A stretch of DNA of 64,000 nucleotides from an uncultured Pelagibacteraceae bacterium (GTDB taxonomy: Bacteria; Pseudomonadota; Alphaproteobacteria; Pelagibacterales; Pelagibacteraceae). The position numbers and the translations under genes were made by a program. The notes under the pieces are model-generated. The model did not search any database, was not told where the DNA came from, and worked only from the letters and a program-made list of their open reading frames with translations. The number at the start of each line of letters is the position of its first letter. Within the stretch, counting starts at the first letter, position 1. Positions 55,937 to 64,000 of the stretch are shown here, piece after piece. The stretch is taken from contig CACHPB010000002.1 in the NCBI GenBank assembly GCA_902581585.1, positions 208,203 through 272,202 on the forward strand, read 5' to 3'.

Positions 55937-56971
55937 ATGAAAAAACTAACTATAGTCCTTGCTTCAATAGTTGCCATTTCTGTTGCCACTATTGCTCAAG
56001 CAAGAGATCAAATCAAAATAGTTGGATCATCTACTGTATTCCCTTACGCAACAATAGTTGCTGAAAGATTCGGGCAAACTGGATTTAAAACACCAGTAAT
56101 CGAGTCAACTGGTACAGGTGGTGGTGCAAAATTATTTTGTGCAGGTGTAGGAGAAGCTCACCCTGATATAACAAATGCATCAAGAGCAATGAAAGATAAA
56201 GAAAAAGCTCTTTGCAAAAAAAATGGTGTTAATGACATTGTTGAAGTTATTATCGGTAACGATGGTATTACTTTAGCATACAGTGTTGATGCTGAACCAG
56301 TAAACTTCACTAAAGAACAACTTTGGAAAGCTTTAGCAAAACACTCAGTTGTTGATGGTAAATTAGTAGACAACATATACAAAACATGGGATCAAATAGA
56401 TCCAAGTTTACCAAAACAAAAGATTTCAGTTATGATTCCCCCAGGAACATCCGGAACAAGAGATGCTTGGAATTCGTTAGTAATGAAAAAAGGTATGCCT
56501 AAAGAGGCTAAAGCATTATACAAAGCAGGTTTCGAAGCTGGAAATAAAAAATATAAAAAACCACAAAAACTTTACAGAGAAGATGGTGCTGCAATTGAAG
56601 TTGGAGAGAATGATAGTTTAATTATTCAAAAATTATCTGAAGACAAAGAAATGTTTGGTTTCTTTGGATTTAGTTACTTCTTAGCTGCTAGAGATAAATT
56701 GCAAGCTGCAAGTATAGAAGGTGGTCAACCATCACTAGAATCTATCCAAGACTATAGTTATGCTGTTGCTAGACCATTATTCTTTTACGTAAAAAAAGCT
56801 CATGTTGGTGTAATTCCAGGTTTACATGAATTTGTAAAAGAATTCACTACAACTAAAGCTATTGGTAAAAGAGGTTACTTAGCGGAAATAGGACTTGTTC
56901 CACTTGATGCTGCAACTTACAGAACAGTTAGAGATAATTCGAAATCTCTTACTGCAATGTCAATGGAGTAA
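55937..56971 (+). CDS. pstS: phosphate ABC transporter, periplasmic binding protein PstS
   Basis: Binds phosphate in the periplasm. The signal peptide is residues 1-22 (ending IAQARD). Phosphate-binding motifs are IVGSSTVFPY near 27-36, STGTGGGAKLFCAG near 54-67, NASRAMKDKEK near 75-85, and PPGTSGTRDAWNSLV near 171-185. At 344 residues it is typical of alphaproteobacterial PstS. C-ending codons are more common than in neighbours, as in aapJ, pointing to high expression. A strong hairpin terminator follows 22 bases after the stop. Confidence 0.95.
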   Translation: MKKLTIVLASIVAISVATIAQARDQIKIVGSSTVFPYATIVAERFGQTGFKTPVIESTGTGGGAKLFCAGVGEAHPDITNASRAMKDKEKALCKKNGVNDIVEVIIGNDGITLAYSVDAEPVNFTKEQLWKALAKHSVVDGKLVDNIYKTWDQIDPSLPKQKISVMIPPGTSGTRDAWNSLVMKKGMPKEAKALYKAGFEAGNKKYKKPQKLYREDGAAIEVGENDSLIIQKLSEDKEMFGFFGFSYFLAARDKLQAASIEGGQPSLESIQDYSYAVARPLFFYVKKAHVGVIPGLHEFVKEFTTTKAIGKRGYLAEIGLVPLDAATYRTVRDNSKSLTAMSME

Positions 56972-56993
56972 TATAATATTTGTTAATAAACTC

Positions 56994-57026
56994 AAAAGGG
57001 GCCCTATTAAATGGGCCCTTTTTTTT
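56994..57026 (+). terminator. rho-independent terminator / intercistronic hairpin after pstS
   Basis: An 11-bp stem (56994-57004 with 57013-57023, core GGGGCCC/GGGCCCT with one G-T pair) and an 8-base loop are followed by a T-run to 57026. It ends 24 bases before the pstC start, so full-strength termination would uncouple pstS from the rest of the operon. Confidence 0.88.
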
Positions 57027-57050
57027 GTATAAATCTAAAGGAGCCAATAA

Positions 57051-58433
57051 TTGAATTCAGTAATATTTTTAACAATCGTTCTTTTAGCTTTATCCAGTTA
57101 CTTCTTTGGAAGAAAAAAAGCTATTTTAATTCAATCTAACAAACGGTTAACAGCTCTTCCAAAATTTTATGGGTACTATCTTGCTATATGGTGTGGCGCA
57201 CCCGCTTTTCTTTTGTATGCTTTATGGTCGATATTTGAACCTAGCATAGTAAGATTTTTTATACTTAGTGATTATTCTTCGCAAGGACTTCTAGAAGGAG
57301 AGTTGAATTTATTTTATGAAAAAGTAAAATCACTTTCTCGAAACCAGTATTCAGGAGAACTTACTGCAGAGTTACAAAGATCAGCAGAAAAATATTTAAA
57401 CTTTAGAGACATAGCAAAGTGGTCTAAGGTCGTTATAGTTTTATCATTATTAATTGCATCAACAGGTTATGCGTATACAAAGATTTCAAACAACACTAAA
57501 ACAAGAGAACCAGTTGAAATATTTCTTAAAGGAGTATTTTTTTTATCATCACTGGCAGCGATATTAACAACCATTGGTATTATTTTTTCCCTTTTGTTTC
57601 AAACAATAGAATTTTTTCAAGTTATCCCACTATTTGATTTTGTATTTGGAATGCACTGGTATCCTGCAAAAGCTTTTGTTCGAGATGCAAGTGAAGCACT
57701 TGATCCATCAATGTACAGTGATACTTTTGGTGCGGTTCCGATATTTGCAGGCACCTTTTTTATAGCTTTGATTGCAATGTGTGTTGCAATACCAATTGGT
57801 TTGTTAAGTGGTATTTATATGGCGGAATATGCGAGCAAACGTTTAAGACAATATGCCAAACCTGTCATTGAAATTTTAGCAGGAATTCCAACTGTTGTTT
57901 ATGGTTTTTTTGCTGCTTTAACAGTTGGACCTTTTTTAAAAGACCTTGGATTATCATTAGGACTAGAGGTGTCAGCAGAAAGCGCACTGGCAGCCGGTGG
58001 TGTTATGGGAATTATGATTATTCCATTTATATCAAGCTTAAGTGACGACGTAATTACAAGTGTTCCTCAAAATCTTAGAGATGGTAGCTATGCCATGGGA
58101 GCAACAAAATCTGAAACAATAAAAAGAGTAATTTTTCCAGCTGCTTTACCTGGAATTGTTGGATCTATTTTATTAGGTGTTTCTAGAGCTATTGGTGAAA
58201 CAATGATTGTTGTAATGGCATCAGGGTTGGCAGCAAACCTAACTCTTAATCCATTAGAGTCCACTTCAACAATAACTGCTCAAATTGTTGTTATCTTAAT
58301 TGGTGATCAACAATTTGGGGATCCGAAAACCCAAGCAGCTTTTGCACTGGGATTAAGTTTATTTATAGTTACTTTAGTTTTAAATATTGTTGCCTTATCT
58401 GTTGTGAAAAAATATAGAGAGAAATATGAATAA
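57051..58433 (+). CDS. pstC: phosphate ABC transporter permease PstC
   Basis: Inner-membrane permease of the Pst importer. The start is TTG at 57051, fixed by an AAAGGAG ribosome site at 57037-57043 seven bases upstream; no ATG or GTG fits. At 460 residues it is the long form, with an N-terminal extension holding about three spans and a cytoplasmic stretch (to about residue 225) before the core permease domain. The EAA-type loop is DGSYAMGATKSETIKRVIFPAALPG near 344-368. It overlaps pstA by 8 bases. Confidence 0.92.
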   Translation: MNSVIFLTIVLLALSSYFFGRKKAILIQSNKRLTALPKFYGYYLAIWCGAPAFLLYALWSIFEPSIVRFFILSDYSSQGLLEGELNLFYEKVKSLSRNQYSGELTAELQRSAEKYLNFRDIAKWSKVVIVLSLLIASTGYAYTKISNNTKTREPVEIFLKGVFFLSSLAAILTTIGIIFSLLFQTIEFFQVIPLFDFVFGMHWYPAKAFVRDASEALDPSMYSDTFGAVPIFAGTFFIALIAMCVAIPIGLLSGIYMAEYASKRLRQYAKPVIEILAGIPTVVYGFFAALTVGPFLKDLGLSLGLEVSAESALAAGGVMGIMIIPFISSLSDDVITSVPQNLRDGSYAMGATKSETIKRVIFPAALPGIVGSILLGVSRAIGETMIVVMASGLAANLTLNPLESTSTITAQIVVILIGDQQFGDPKTQAAFALGLSLFIVTLVLNIVALSVVKKYREKYE

Positions 58434-59694
58434 AGAAGAACGTTTAATTAAAAGATACAAAGCTGAAAAAAGATTTCAATTTTACGGTAAAGCTGCAATA
58501 TTTATGGCTTTATTATTTCTAGTGGTATTTCTAACAAAGATATTTTCTACTGGTTACACAGCATTTCAAAAAACATGGTTGGTAATACCAGTCAATTATA
58601 ATGCAGATTTATTATATTTGGATCCAGATAAAAAACCAACAACCGAAGATATTAATGATGCAGACTTTTATGAGTTTGGGATAGAAACATTTATCACTCT
58701 CGATCCAGATGCAAGTGAGGATCAAATTATGGAATTAAAAAAAATGTTTGCATTTACTTTTGAGAGAGAATTAAAATATTATCTTCTAGACAATCCTGAT
58801 AGCTTTGGAAAAACAGTTGATGTAAAATTAACAGCCTCTGACGACTTAGATCAAGTATTTAAAGGAAATTATCCAAGAGATATACCTGAAAATAGAAGAA
58901 GAGCATCTGATTATCAATTAAAAATTTTTGATAAATTAAATGAAGACGGAAGAGTTATAAGTGAATTTAATGCCAGTTTTTTTACAAATGCTGATTCTAG
59001 AGAAGCTGAGTTAGCGGGAATAGCAAGCTCATTTATGGGTTCATTATTTTCCATACTTGTCTGTCTGTCAATTGCCTTTCCTGTTGCCTTACTAGCTGCA
59101 GTTTATCTAGAGGAATTTGCACCAAAAAATAGATTTACAGATTTTATAGAAGTAAATATCAATAATCTAGCAGCAGTTCCTTCAATTGTTTTTGGATTAT
59201 TAGGATTAGGTGTTTTATTGGCTGTATTTGGTTTACCTAGATCAACACCCTTAGTTGGAGGCATAACCCTTTCATTAATGACTCTTCCAACAATTATAAT
59301 AGCAGCCAGAGCATCATTGAAGGCTGTTCCACCCAGTATAAGAGAAGCAGCTTTAGCAATGGGAGCTAGCAGAATGCAAACGACGATGCATCATACCGTG
59401 CCATTGGCTTTACCTGGAACTTTATCAGGTACTATAATTGGCTTAGCTCAAGCATTAGGTGAAACAGCGCCTTTAATATTAATTGGAATGGTTGCTTTTG
59501 TTAACACAATACCAGGAACCCCTATGGATCCAGCAGCTAGCTTGCCTGTTCAAATCTATATATGGGCGGAGAGTGCCGAAAGAGGATTTGTAGAAAAAGT
59601 GTCTGCTTGCATAATGGTATTATTATTTTTCCTAATTTTTATGAATTTAGGAGCACAATTAATTAGACATAAATTTGAAAAGAAATGGAACTAA
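58426..59694 (+). CDS. pstA: phosphate ABC transporter permease PstA
   Basis: Second permease of the Pst importer, 422 residues. One N-terminal span (about residues 22-42) precedes a long periplasmic or extended domain (about 43-195), then the permease core with five spans. The EAA loop is EAALAMGASRMQTTMHHTVPLALPG near residues 306-330 and NNLAAVPSIVFGLLGLG is near 246-262. It overlaps pstC by 8 bases and is 3 bases from pstB. The long extracytoplasmic insert is usual in alphaproteobacteria. Confidence 0.92.
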   Translation: MNKEERLIKRYKAEKRFQFYGKAAIFMALLFLVVFLTKIFSTGYTAFQKTWLVIPVNYNADLLYLDPDKKPTTEDINDADFYEFGIETFITLDPDASEDQIMELKKMFAFTFERELKYYLLDNPDSFGKTVDVKLTASDDLDQVFKGNYPRDIPENRRRASDYQLKIFDKLNEDGRVISEFNASFFTNADSREAELAGIASSFMGSLFSILVCLSIAFPVALLAAVYLEEFAPKNRFTDFIEVNINNLAAVPSIVFGLLGLGVLLAVFGLPRSTPLVGGITLSLMTLPTIIIAARASLKAVPPSIREAALAMGASRMQTTMHHTVPLALPGTLSGTIIGLAQALGETAPLILIGMVAFVNTIPGTPMDPAASLPVQIYIWAESAERGFVEKVSACIMVLLFFLIFMNLGAQLIRHKFEKKWN

Positions 59695-59697
59695 AAT

Positions 59698-60453
59698 ATG
59701 AATAAAATAGAAGCAAAAAATGTTGATGTCTATTATGGAGCGAAACAAGCTTTATTTGATATCAATATGGATATCGAAGCAAATAAAGTAACTGCTCTTA
59801 TTGGACCTTCTGGTTGTGGTAAATCAACATTCTTAAGATGTTTAAATAGAATGAATGATGTGATCGATATTTGTAAAGTCAGTGGTGTCGTAAAAATTAA
59901 TGACTATGACATAAATCAAAAAGATACAGATGTTGTAAGGCTTAGAGAAAAAGTTGGAATGATTTTTCAAAAACCAAATCCTTTTCCAAAAACTATTTAT
60001 GAGAATATTTCTTATGGACCTGAGATACATGGGATAGCTCAATCTAAAAGTGAAATGGATAATATTGTTGAAGAGAGTTTGAGAAAAGCAGCACTTTGGG
60101 AAGAGGTAAAAGACAGAATTCACGAACCAGGTACTGGTTTATCAGGTGGACAACAGCAAAGACTTTGTATTGCAAGAACAATATCAATTAAGCCAGAGGT
60201 AATACTCATGGATGAGCCATGTTCAGCTCTTGATCCAATTGCAACAGCACAAATAGAGGAGCTAATTGATGAATTAAGAAAGGAACATACTATAATAATT
60301 GTTACTCACTCAATGTCCCAAGCTGCAAGAGTCTCTCAAAATACTGGTTTTTTTCACCTTGGTAAATTGATTGAAGTAGGTTCTACTGATAAGATATTCA
60401 AGAATCCGACTCAACAACAAACGCAGGATTACATAACAGGAAGGTTTGGATAA
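59698..60453 (+). CDS. pstB: phosphate ABC transporter ATPase PstB
   Basis: ATPase of the Pst importer. Walker A is GPSGCGKST (about residues 36-44), [14 protein letters not shown] near 50-63 is PstB-specific, signature [13 protein letters not shown] is near 145-157, Walker [14 protein letters not shown] near 165-177, and the H-loop is in [12 protein letters not shown] near 202. It is 251 residues, typical. It is coupled to phoU by a 1-base overlap. Confidence 0.96.
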   Translation: MNKIEAKNVDVYYGAKQALFDINMDIEANKVTALIGPSGCGKSTFLRCLNRMNDVIDICKVSGVVKINDYDINQKDTDVVRLREKVGMIFQKPNPFPKTIYENISYGPEIHGIAQSKSEMDNIVEESLRKAALWEEVKDRIHEPGTGLSGGQQQRLCIARTISIKPEVILMDEPCSALDPIATAQIEELIDELRKEHTIIIVTHSMSQAARVSQNTGFFHLGKLIEVGSTDKIFKNPTQQQTQDYITGRFG

Positions 60454-61154
60454 TGAATGAAAAACCACACACAGTAAAATCTTACGAAGACCAATTAAAA
60501 AAATTAAACAATGATTTAGTTGAAATGGGGGCAAATTGCGAAACCGCTTTAGGTAATGCAATGAAAGCAATATCAACAAATGATCATAACCTTGCTGATG
60601 ATGTTATAAATTCAGATGTAGTTATAGATAATTTTGAGTCTCAGATAGAGAATGAGGTAGTAAATTTAATTGCTTTAAGACAACCAATGGCTGTTGATCT
60701 TAGAGAAACAGTTGCAGCTCTAAAGATGTCTTCAGACTTAGAAAGAATAGGTGATCTTGCCAAAAATATTGCAAAAAGAACAAAACTTATAAATACGCAT
60801 TTGCCAAATAATTTAATTGAAGCAATGAATAGAATCTGCATTTTGGTTCAAAAACAATTAAAAATTGTTTTAGACTCATATCTAAGTAGATCAAGCGATG
60901 TAGCTCGAACAGTATGGGAGAGTGATGAACAAGTTGATGATTTAACAAATAAATGTATGGAAGAAGTCATCTCACTACTTAAATCAAATACGGAAAATAT
61001 TGAATATGGCTCACATCTTTTATTTGTAACTAAAAACATTGAAAGGATAGGAGATCATACAACCAACATAGCTGAGCAAGTATTTTATTTAGTTACAGGT
61101 GATTATTTAGAGGGTGAAAGACCTAAGGGTAGCGACTCAGTATTAACAAAGTAA
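60453..61154 (+). CDS. phoU: phosphate-specific transport system accessory protein PhoU
   Basis: Negative regulator that links Pst activity to PhoR signalling. The 233-residue all-helical protein has two PhoU repeats, with metal-binding E/D-rich helices: LRETVAALKMSSDLERIGDLAKNIAKR split near residues 84-110 and LLFVTKNIERIGDHTTNIAEQ near 187-207. It shares one base with both pstB and phoB, giving tight stoichiometry. Confidence 0.95.
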   Translation: MNEKPHTVKSYEDQLKKLNNDLVEMGANCETALGNAMKAISTNDHNLADDVINSDVVIDNFESQIENEVVNLIALRQPMAVDLRETVAALKMSSDLERIGDLAKNIAKRTKLINTHLPNNLIEAMNRICILVQKQLKIVLDSYLSRSSDVARTVWESDEQVDDLTNKCMEEVISLLKSNTENIEYGSHLLFVTKNIERIGDHTTNIAEQVFYLVTGDYLEGERPKGSDSVLTK

Positions 61155-61837
61155 TGAGTGCACACATATTTATTGCAGAAGATGAGGCGCCAATTTCAAC
61201 TCTATTAAAATATAATTTAGAAAAAGAAGGTCATAAGGTTTCTTCAAGTGAAAATGGAGAGGACTCTTTAAAATCAATAAAACAAAAAATGCCAGACTTA
61301 ATCTTATTAGATTGGATGTTGCCAGATTTATCAGGTGTCGAAATATGTAAACAGTTAAAAAGGGATAAAAAATATAATGACATTCCAATTATTATGCTTA
61401 CTGCAAAAGGAGAGGAGGAAGATAAATTAAAAGCATTTGAAACTGGAGCTGATGATTACGTCACTAAACCATTTAGCCAAAAAGAATTAAATGCAAGAAT
61501 TAAATCTTTGTTAAGAAGGGCTAAACCTTTGTCATCAACTGATGTTGTGGAATTTAAAGACCTTAAAATTGATAGATTGGCAAAAAGAGTTTATAGAAAT
61601 GATAAGGAAATAATTTTGGGACCCACAGAATTTAAATTATTAGATTTTTTTATCAAAAATCCAAAAAGAGTTTATTCAAGAGAACAATTATTAAATAATG
61701 TTTGGGGTGAAAATATTTATGTAGAAAGTAGAACGGTTGATGTTCACATAAGAAGATTGAGAAAAGTTTTAAATGTAAGTGGATTAGAAAGTTTAATTCG
61801 CACAGTGAGATCTGCAGGCTATTCGTTAGATAACTAA
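61154..61837 (+). CDS. phoB: phosphate regulon response regulator PhoB
   Basis: OmpR-family activator that binds Pho boxes. The receiver domain has EDEAPIS near residue 9, the phospho-acceptor Asp in LILLDWMLPDLSG near 54, and the Thr/Lys pair in IIMLTAKGEE and DYVTKPFS. The winged-helix C-terminal domain (about 130-227) has PTEFKLLDFFIKNPKRVYSREQLL split and SRTVDVHIRRLRKVL. It is 227 residues. Its end overlaps the convergent sixA gene by 12 bases. Confidence 0.95.
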   Translation: MSAHIFIAEDEAPISTLLKYNLEKEGHKVSSSENGEDSLKSIKQKMPDLILLDWMLPDLSGVEICKQLKRDKKYNDIPIIMLTAKGEEEDKLKAFETGADDYVTKPFSQKELNARIKSLLRRAKPLSSTDVVEFKDLKIDRLAKRVYRNDKEIILGPTEFKLLDFFIKNPKRVYSREQLLNNVWGENIYVESRTVDVHIRRLRKVLNVSGLESLIRTVRSAGYSLDN

Positions 61838-62341
61838 ATCTTTAGGCCTTACAAATTCAGAAATAATTCCTTTCTCTTCAATATTTATCCAATCATTTGT
61901 ATCGAAAACTATTTTAGCAAATGCACAAGTTGGGAATTTATAATTTAATAGTTTAAAATTACTATTATCTTTATTTTTAGTTAATTTTATAACTAAATTT
62001 TTAAGGGCAGGTTCATGATTTATTAGCAATACTTTCTTAAACCTTTTATGGATATTTTTTATATACCCTATAATTTCATTTTCATTAACTAAATAAAGCT
62101 TTGAGGAACTTTTAATTTTTTTTGGTTTATTTATTTTTTTCAGTATTAAATTTAGAGTTTTTTTTGTTCTTTTTGATGAAGATAAAAGCACATAATCAAA
62201 GGAATATTTTTTTTTAACAAAAAATTCACTTATAATTTTTGCACTTTTGATGCCTCTTTTATTTAGTGGTCTTTCAAAATCACTTAAATTTGGGTCTTCC
62301 CAACTAGATTTTGCATGTCTCATGACATATAATTCGCGCAT
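61826..62341 (-). CDS. sixA: SixA-type histidine phosphatase
   Basis: Histidine-phosphatase-superfamily protein, related to the phosphohistidine phosphatase SixA. I take the ATG at 62341 (MRELYVMRHAKSSWED); a longer frame to 62380 would run into ppk1. The catalytic RHAKSSW motif is at about residues 8-14, with FERPLNKRG near 21-29 and the second histidine in LLINHEPALK near 107-116. It is 171 residues. It converges with phoB (12-base overlap) and diverges from ppk1, the two start codons being only 13 bases apart. The substrate is not known. Confidence 0.87.
   Translation of the reverse strand: MRELYVMRHAKSSWEDPNLSDFERPLNKRGIKSAKIISEFFVKKKYSFDYVLLSSSKRTKKTLNLILKKINKPKKIKSSSKLYLVNENEIIGYIKNIHKRFKKVLLINHEPALKNLVIKLTKNKDNSNFKLLNYKFPTCAFAKIVFDTNDWINIEEKGIISEFVRPKDLVI
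62328..62333 (+). promoter_or_regulatory. consensus -10 hexamer in the sixA/ppk1 divergent start region
   Basis: TATAAT on the plus strand lies inside the first codons of sixA, 21 bases before the ppk1 ATG. It would start a ppk1 transcript with a leader of about 14 bases. No clear -35 element is at the right distance, so the call is tentative. Confidence 0.35.
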
Positions 62342-62354
62342 TAATTCTAAATAT

Positions 62355-64000
62355 ATGACTGCATTAAAAAAACAAGACAAAGAAGAGCTTAAATCTAATT
62401 ATATAAATAGAGAATTATCATGGTTAAAATTTAACGATAGGGTTCTTTTTGAGGCGCAAAATATTGAAAATCCTCTTTATGAGAGAGTAAAATTTTTATC
62501 TATTGCAGGCTCAAATTTAGACGAATTTTTTATGGTTCGAGTTGCTGGACTATACAGTCAGATTAAACAAGAAGTCGACTCACTAAGTTCAGATGGACTA
62601 ACACCCGAAGAACAGATGGAGATGGTTATCAATGATACAAAAAATCTATTAAATAAACAAAATACCATATTTAATAATCTATCAAATCAGCTGAAGAGAA
62701 ATAATATTTTATTAACTAAGCCAGAAAACCTTAACACAAAGGAAAAAAAGAAATTATTAGAAATATTTAAGGAAGAAATCTATCCTCTACTTACACCATC
62801 AGCGATTGATCCTGCTCATCCTTTTCCATTTATTATTAATCAAGGGAGAGCTTTAGTTATGAAGCTGAAGAAAAAGAAAAAAAAGAGAATTCTTAATTCA
62901 ATTATTGTAATTCCTAAAGCTTTATCAAGATTTATTGAAATAGACGGAGGAAAATCATTTAAGAAATTTTTAGTTCTAGATGATGTTATTGGTTACTTTG
63001 CCTCTGAGATTTTTCCAGATCATTTATTAGAAAAGAAAATGATATTTAGAGTAATAAGAGATAGTGATGTAGAAATTCAAGAAGAGGCTGAGGATTTAGT
63101 CAGATCATTTGAACTAGCATTAAAGCGAAGAAGAACTGGTGATATTGTTAGATTAGAAATTTTAGAAAAAAGCGACAAAGAACTTGTAAAATTTATAACA
63201 AATAAATTAGAAATTAATCCAAATTATATTTATGAAGTAGCAGGTTTAGTTGGAATCCAGGATATAGACCAAATTTGTAAAATTAAAAATTCTAAATTAA
63301 AATTTAAAAACTTTACACCAAGAGACGTAGAAAGATTAAAAGAATACAATAATAATTTTTTTGAGACAATTAAGAAAAAAGACCTAATAGTTCATCATCC
63401 ATTTGAAACTTTTGATGCTGTAATTGAATTTTTAAATCAAGCGGCTATAGATAAAAAAGTAATTGCTATTAAACAAACATTGTATAGGACTACTTTAGAT
63501 TCACCAATTGTTAAAGCATTAATTAGTGCTGCCGAAAATGGTAAAACAGTTACTGCTTTAATTGAAATCAAAGCTAGATTTGATGAAGAAGCAAATATAC
63601 AGCTGGCAAGAAGTCTTGAAAAAGCTGGAGTTCAAATTGTTTATGGTTTTGCAAAATACAAAACACATGCTAAATCATCACTAATACATCGACGTGAGGG
63701 TGGTAAAATTCAAACATATTTCCATTTGGGTACTGGCAATTATCATCCTGTAAATGCAAAAATATACACAGACTTATCTCTATTTAGCTCTGATAAAAAA
63801 ATGGCTACAGATGTTGAAAAATTCTACAATTATGTGACTGGTTATTCAAAACCAAGAAATTTAAATAAAATTTCCATTTCTCCAGTAAATTTAAGAAAAA
63901 CTTTAAATCAGAATATAGATAAGGAAATAAGTAATGCAAAAAAAGGGAAACACGCTGAGATTTGGGCTAAAATGAATTCATTAGTTGATCCACAAATAAT
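62355..64000 (+). CDS. ppk1: polyphosphate kinase 1 (3' end outside window)
   Basis: Makes polyphosphate from ATP, through a phosphohistidine intermediate. The frame is open from the ATG at 62355 to the window edge (548 codons). The N-terminal domain opens with YINRELSWLKFNDRVLFEA (about residues 16-34) and FLSIAGSNLDEFFMVRVAGL follows. Later come LIVHHPFETFD near 345, IKQTLYRTTLDSPIV near 372, and the catalytic histidine region KTHAKSS near 434 with YFHLGTGNYHP. About 690-720 residues are expected, so roughly a fifth is missing at the C-terminus. Its place beside pst-pho genes suggests phosphate control. Confidence 0.95.
   Translation, partial: MTALKKQDKEELKSNYINRELSWLKFNDRVLFEAQNIENPLYERVKFLSIAGSNLDEFFMVRVAGLYSQIKQEVDSLSSDGLTPEEQMEMVINDTKNLLNKQNTIFNNLSNQLKRNNILLTKPENLNTKEKKKLLEIFKEEIYPLLTPSAIDPAHPFPFIINQGRALVMKLKKKKKKRILNSIIVIPKALSRFIEIDGGKSFKKFLVLDDVIGYFASEIFPDHLLEKKMIFRVIRDSDVEIQEEAEDLVRSFELALKRRRTGDIVRLEILEKSDKELVKFITNKLEINPNYIYEVAGLVGIQDIDQICKIKNSKLKFKNFTPRDVERLKEYNNNFFETIKKKDLIVHHPFETFDAVIEFLNQAAIDKKVIAIKQTLYRTTLDSPIVKALISAAENGKTVTALIEIKARFDEEANIQLARSLEKAGVQIVYGFAKYKTHAKSSLIHRREGGKIQTYFHLGTGNYHPVNAKIYTDLSLFSSDKKMATDVEKFYNYVTGYSKPRNLNKISISPVNLRKTLNQNIDKEISNAKKGKHAEIWAKMNSLVDPQI

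Noticed and set aside
1..64000. CRISPR arrays, insertion sequences, prophage genes, rRNA
   Set aside because: No spaced direct-repeat array, transposase, integrase, phage structural gene or rRNA sequence was recognised in the window.

Overview
The window looks like a chromosomal segment of a SAR11 alphaproteobacterium (Pelagibacterales, Candidatus Pelagibacter-like). The DNA is strongly AT-rich, proteins are rich in Lys, Asn and Ile, genes are packed with 1-20 bp overlaps or very short gaps, and the gene order matches blocks conserved across Alphaproteobacteria with several customary members missing. I see no insertion sequence, prophage, CRISPR array or rRNA gene, and no gene-free stretch above 300 bases. 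The genus assignment is inferred from gene content and order, not from an alignment.

Layout. 1-2612: 3' end of proS, then lolC/E and lolD (lipoprotein export). 2599-17780: dnaE, a structured leader RNA with rpsB and tsf, then an envelope operon: frr, uppS, cdsA, dxr, bamA, skp, lpxD, fabZ, lpxA, lpxI, lpxB. 17763-25171 (minus strand): ppiD-like chaperone, trpE, trpG, trpD, trpC, then lexA (with a perfect alphaproteobacterial SOS box) and gltX. 25233-31688: tpiA, secG, pyrG, kdsA, eno, ftsB, lipA, coq10. 31713-33776 (minus): ispDF, pgpA, cinA/pncC. 33814-39737: ntrY, ntrX, trkA, trkH. 39764-44755: tRNA-Arg, the aapJQMP general amino acid ABC transporter, and a small HTH regulator. 44762-50635: tRNA-Asn, tRNA-Cys, valS, ilvD, manC. 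50801-64000: a phosphate and lipid-remodelling region: a tiny Lys-rich protein, a diacylglycerol-kinase-like gene, plcP, agt, phoR, an unrecognised secreted protein, pstS, pstC, pstA, pstB, phoU, phoB, sixA and the 5' part of ppk1.

How the genes work together. The left half is essential housekeeping: translation, replication, lipid A and outer-membrane assembly, tryptophan synthesis and lower glycolysis. The right end is the most distinctive part. PhoR-PhoB sense phosphate limitation, Pst imports phosphate (a Pho-box-like 11-bp direct repeat lies upstream of pstS), PlcP and Agt would replace phospholipids with glycolipids to save phosphorus, and Ppk1 stores polyphosphate. Two small proteins of unknown function sit inside or beside this region and are the best candidates for undescribed parts of the response. 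Compared with usual alphaproteobacterial order, pyrH, rseP, gltA, comEC, moaC-moeA, pdhABC-lpd and dusB-ntrBC are absent from their customary positions, consistent with genome streamlining or relocation.
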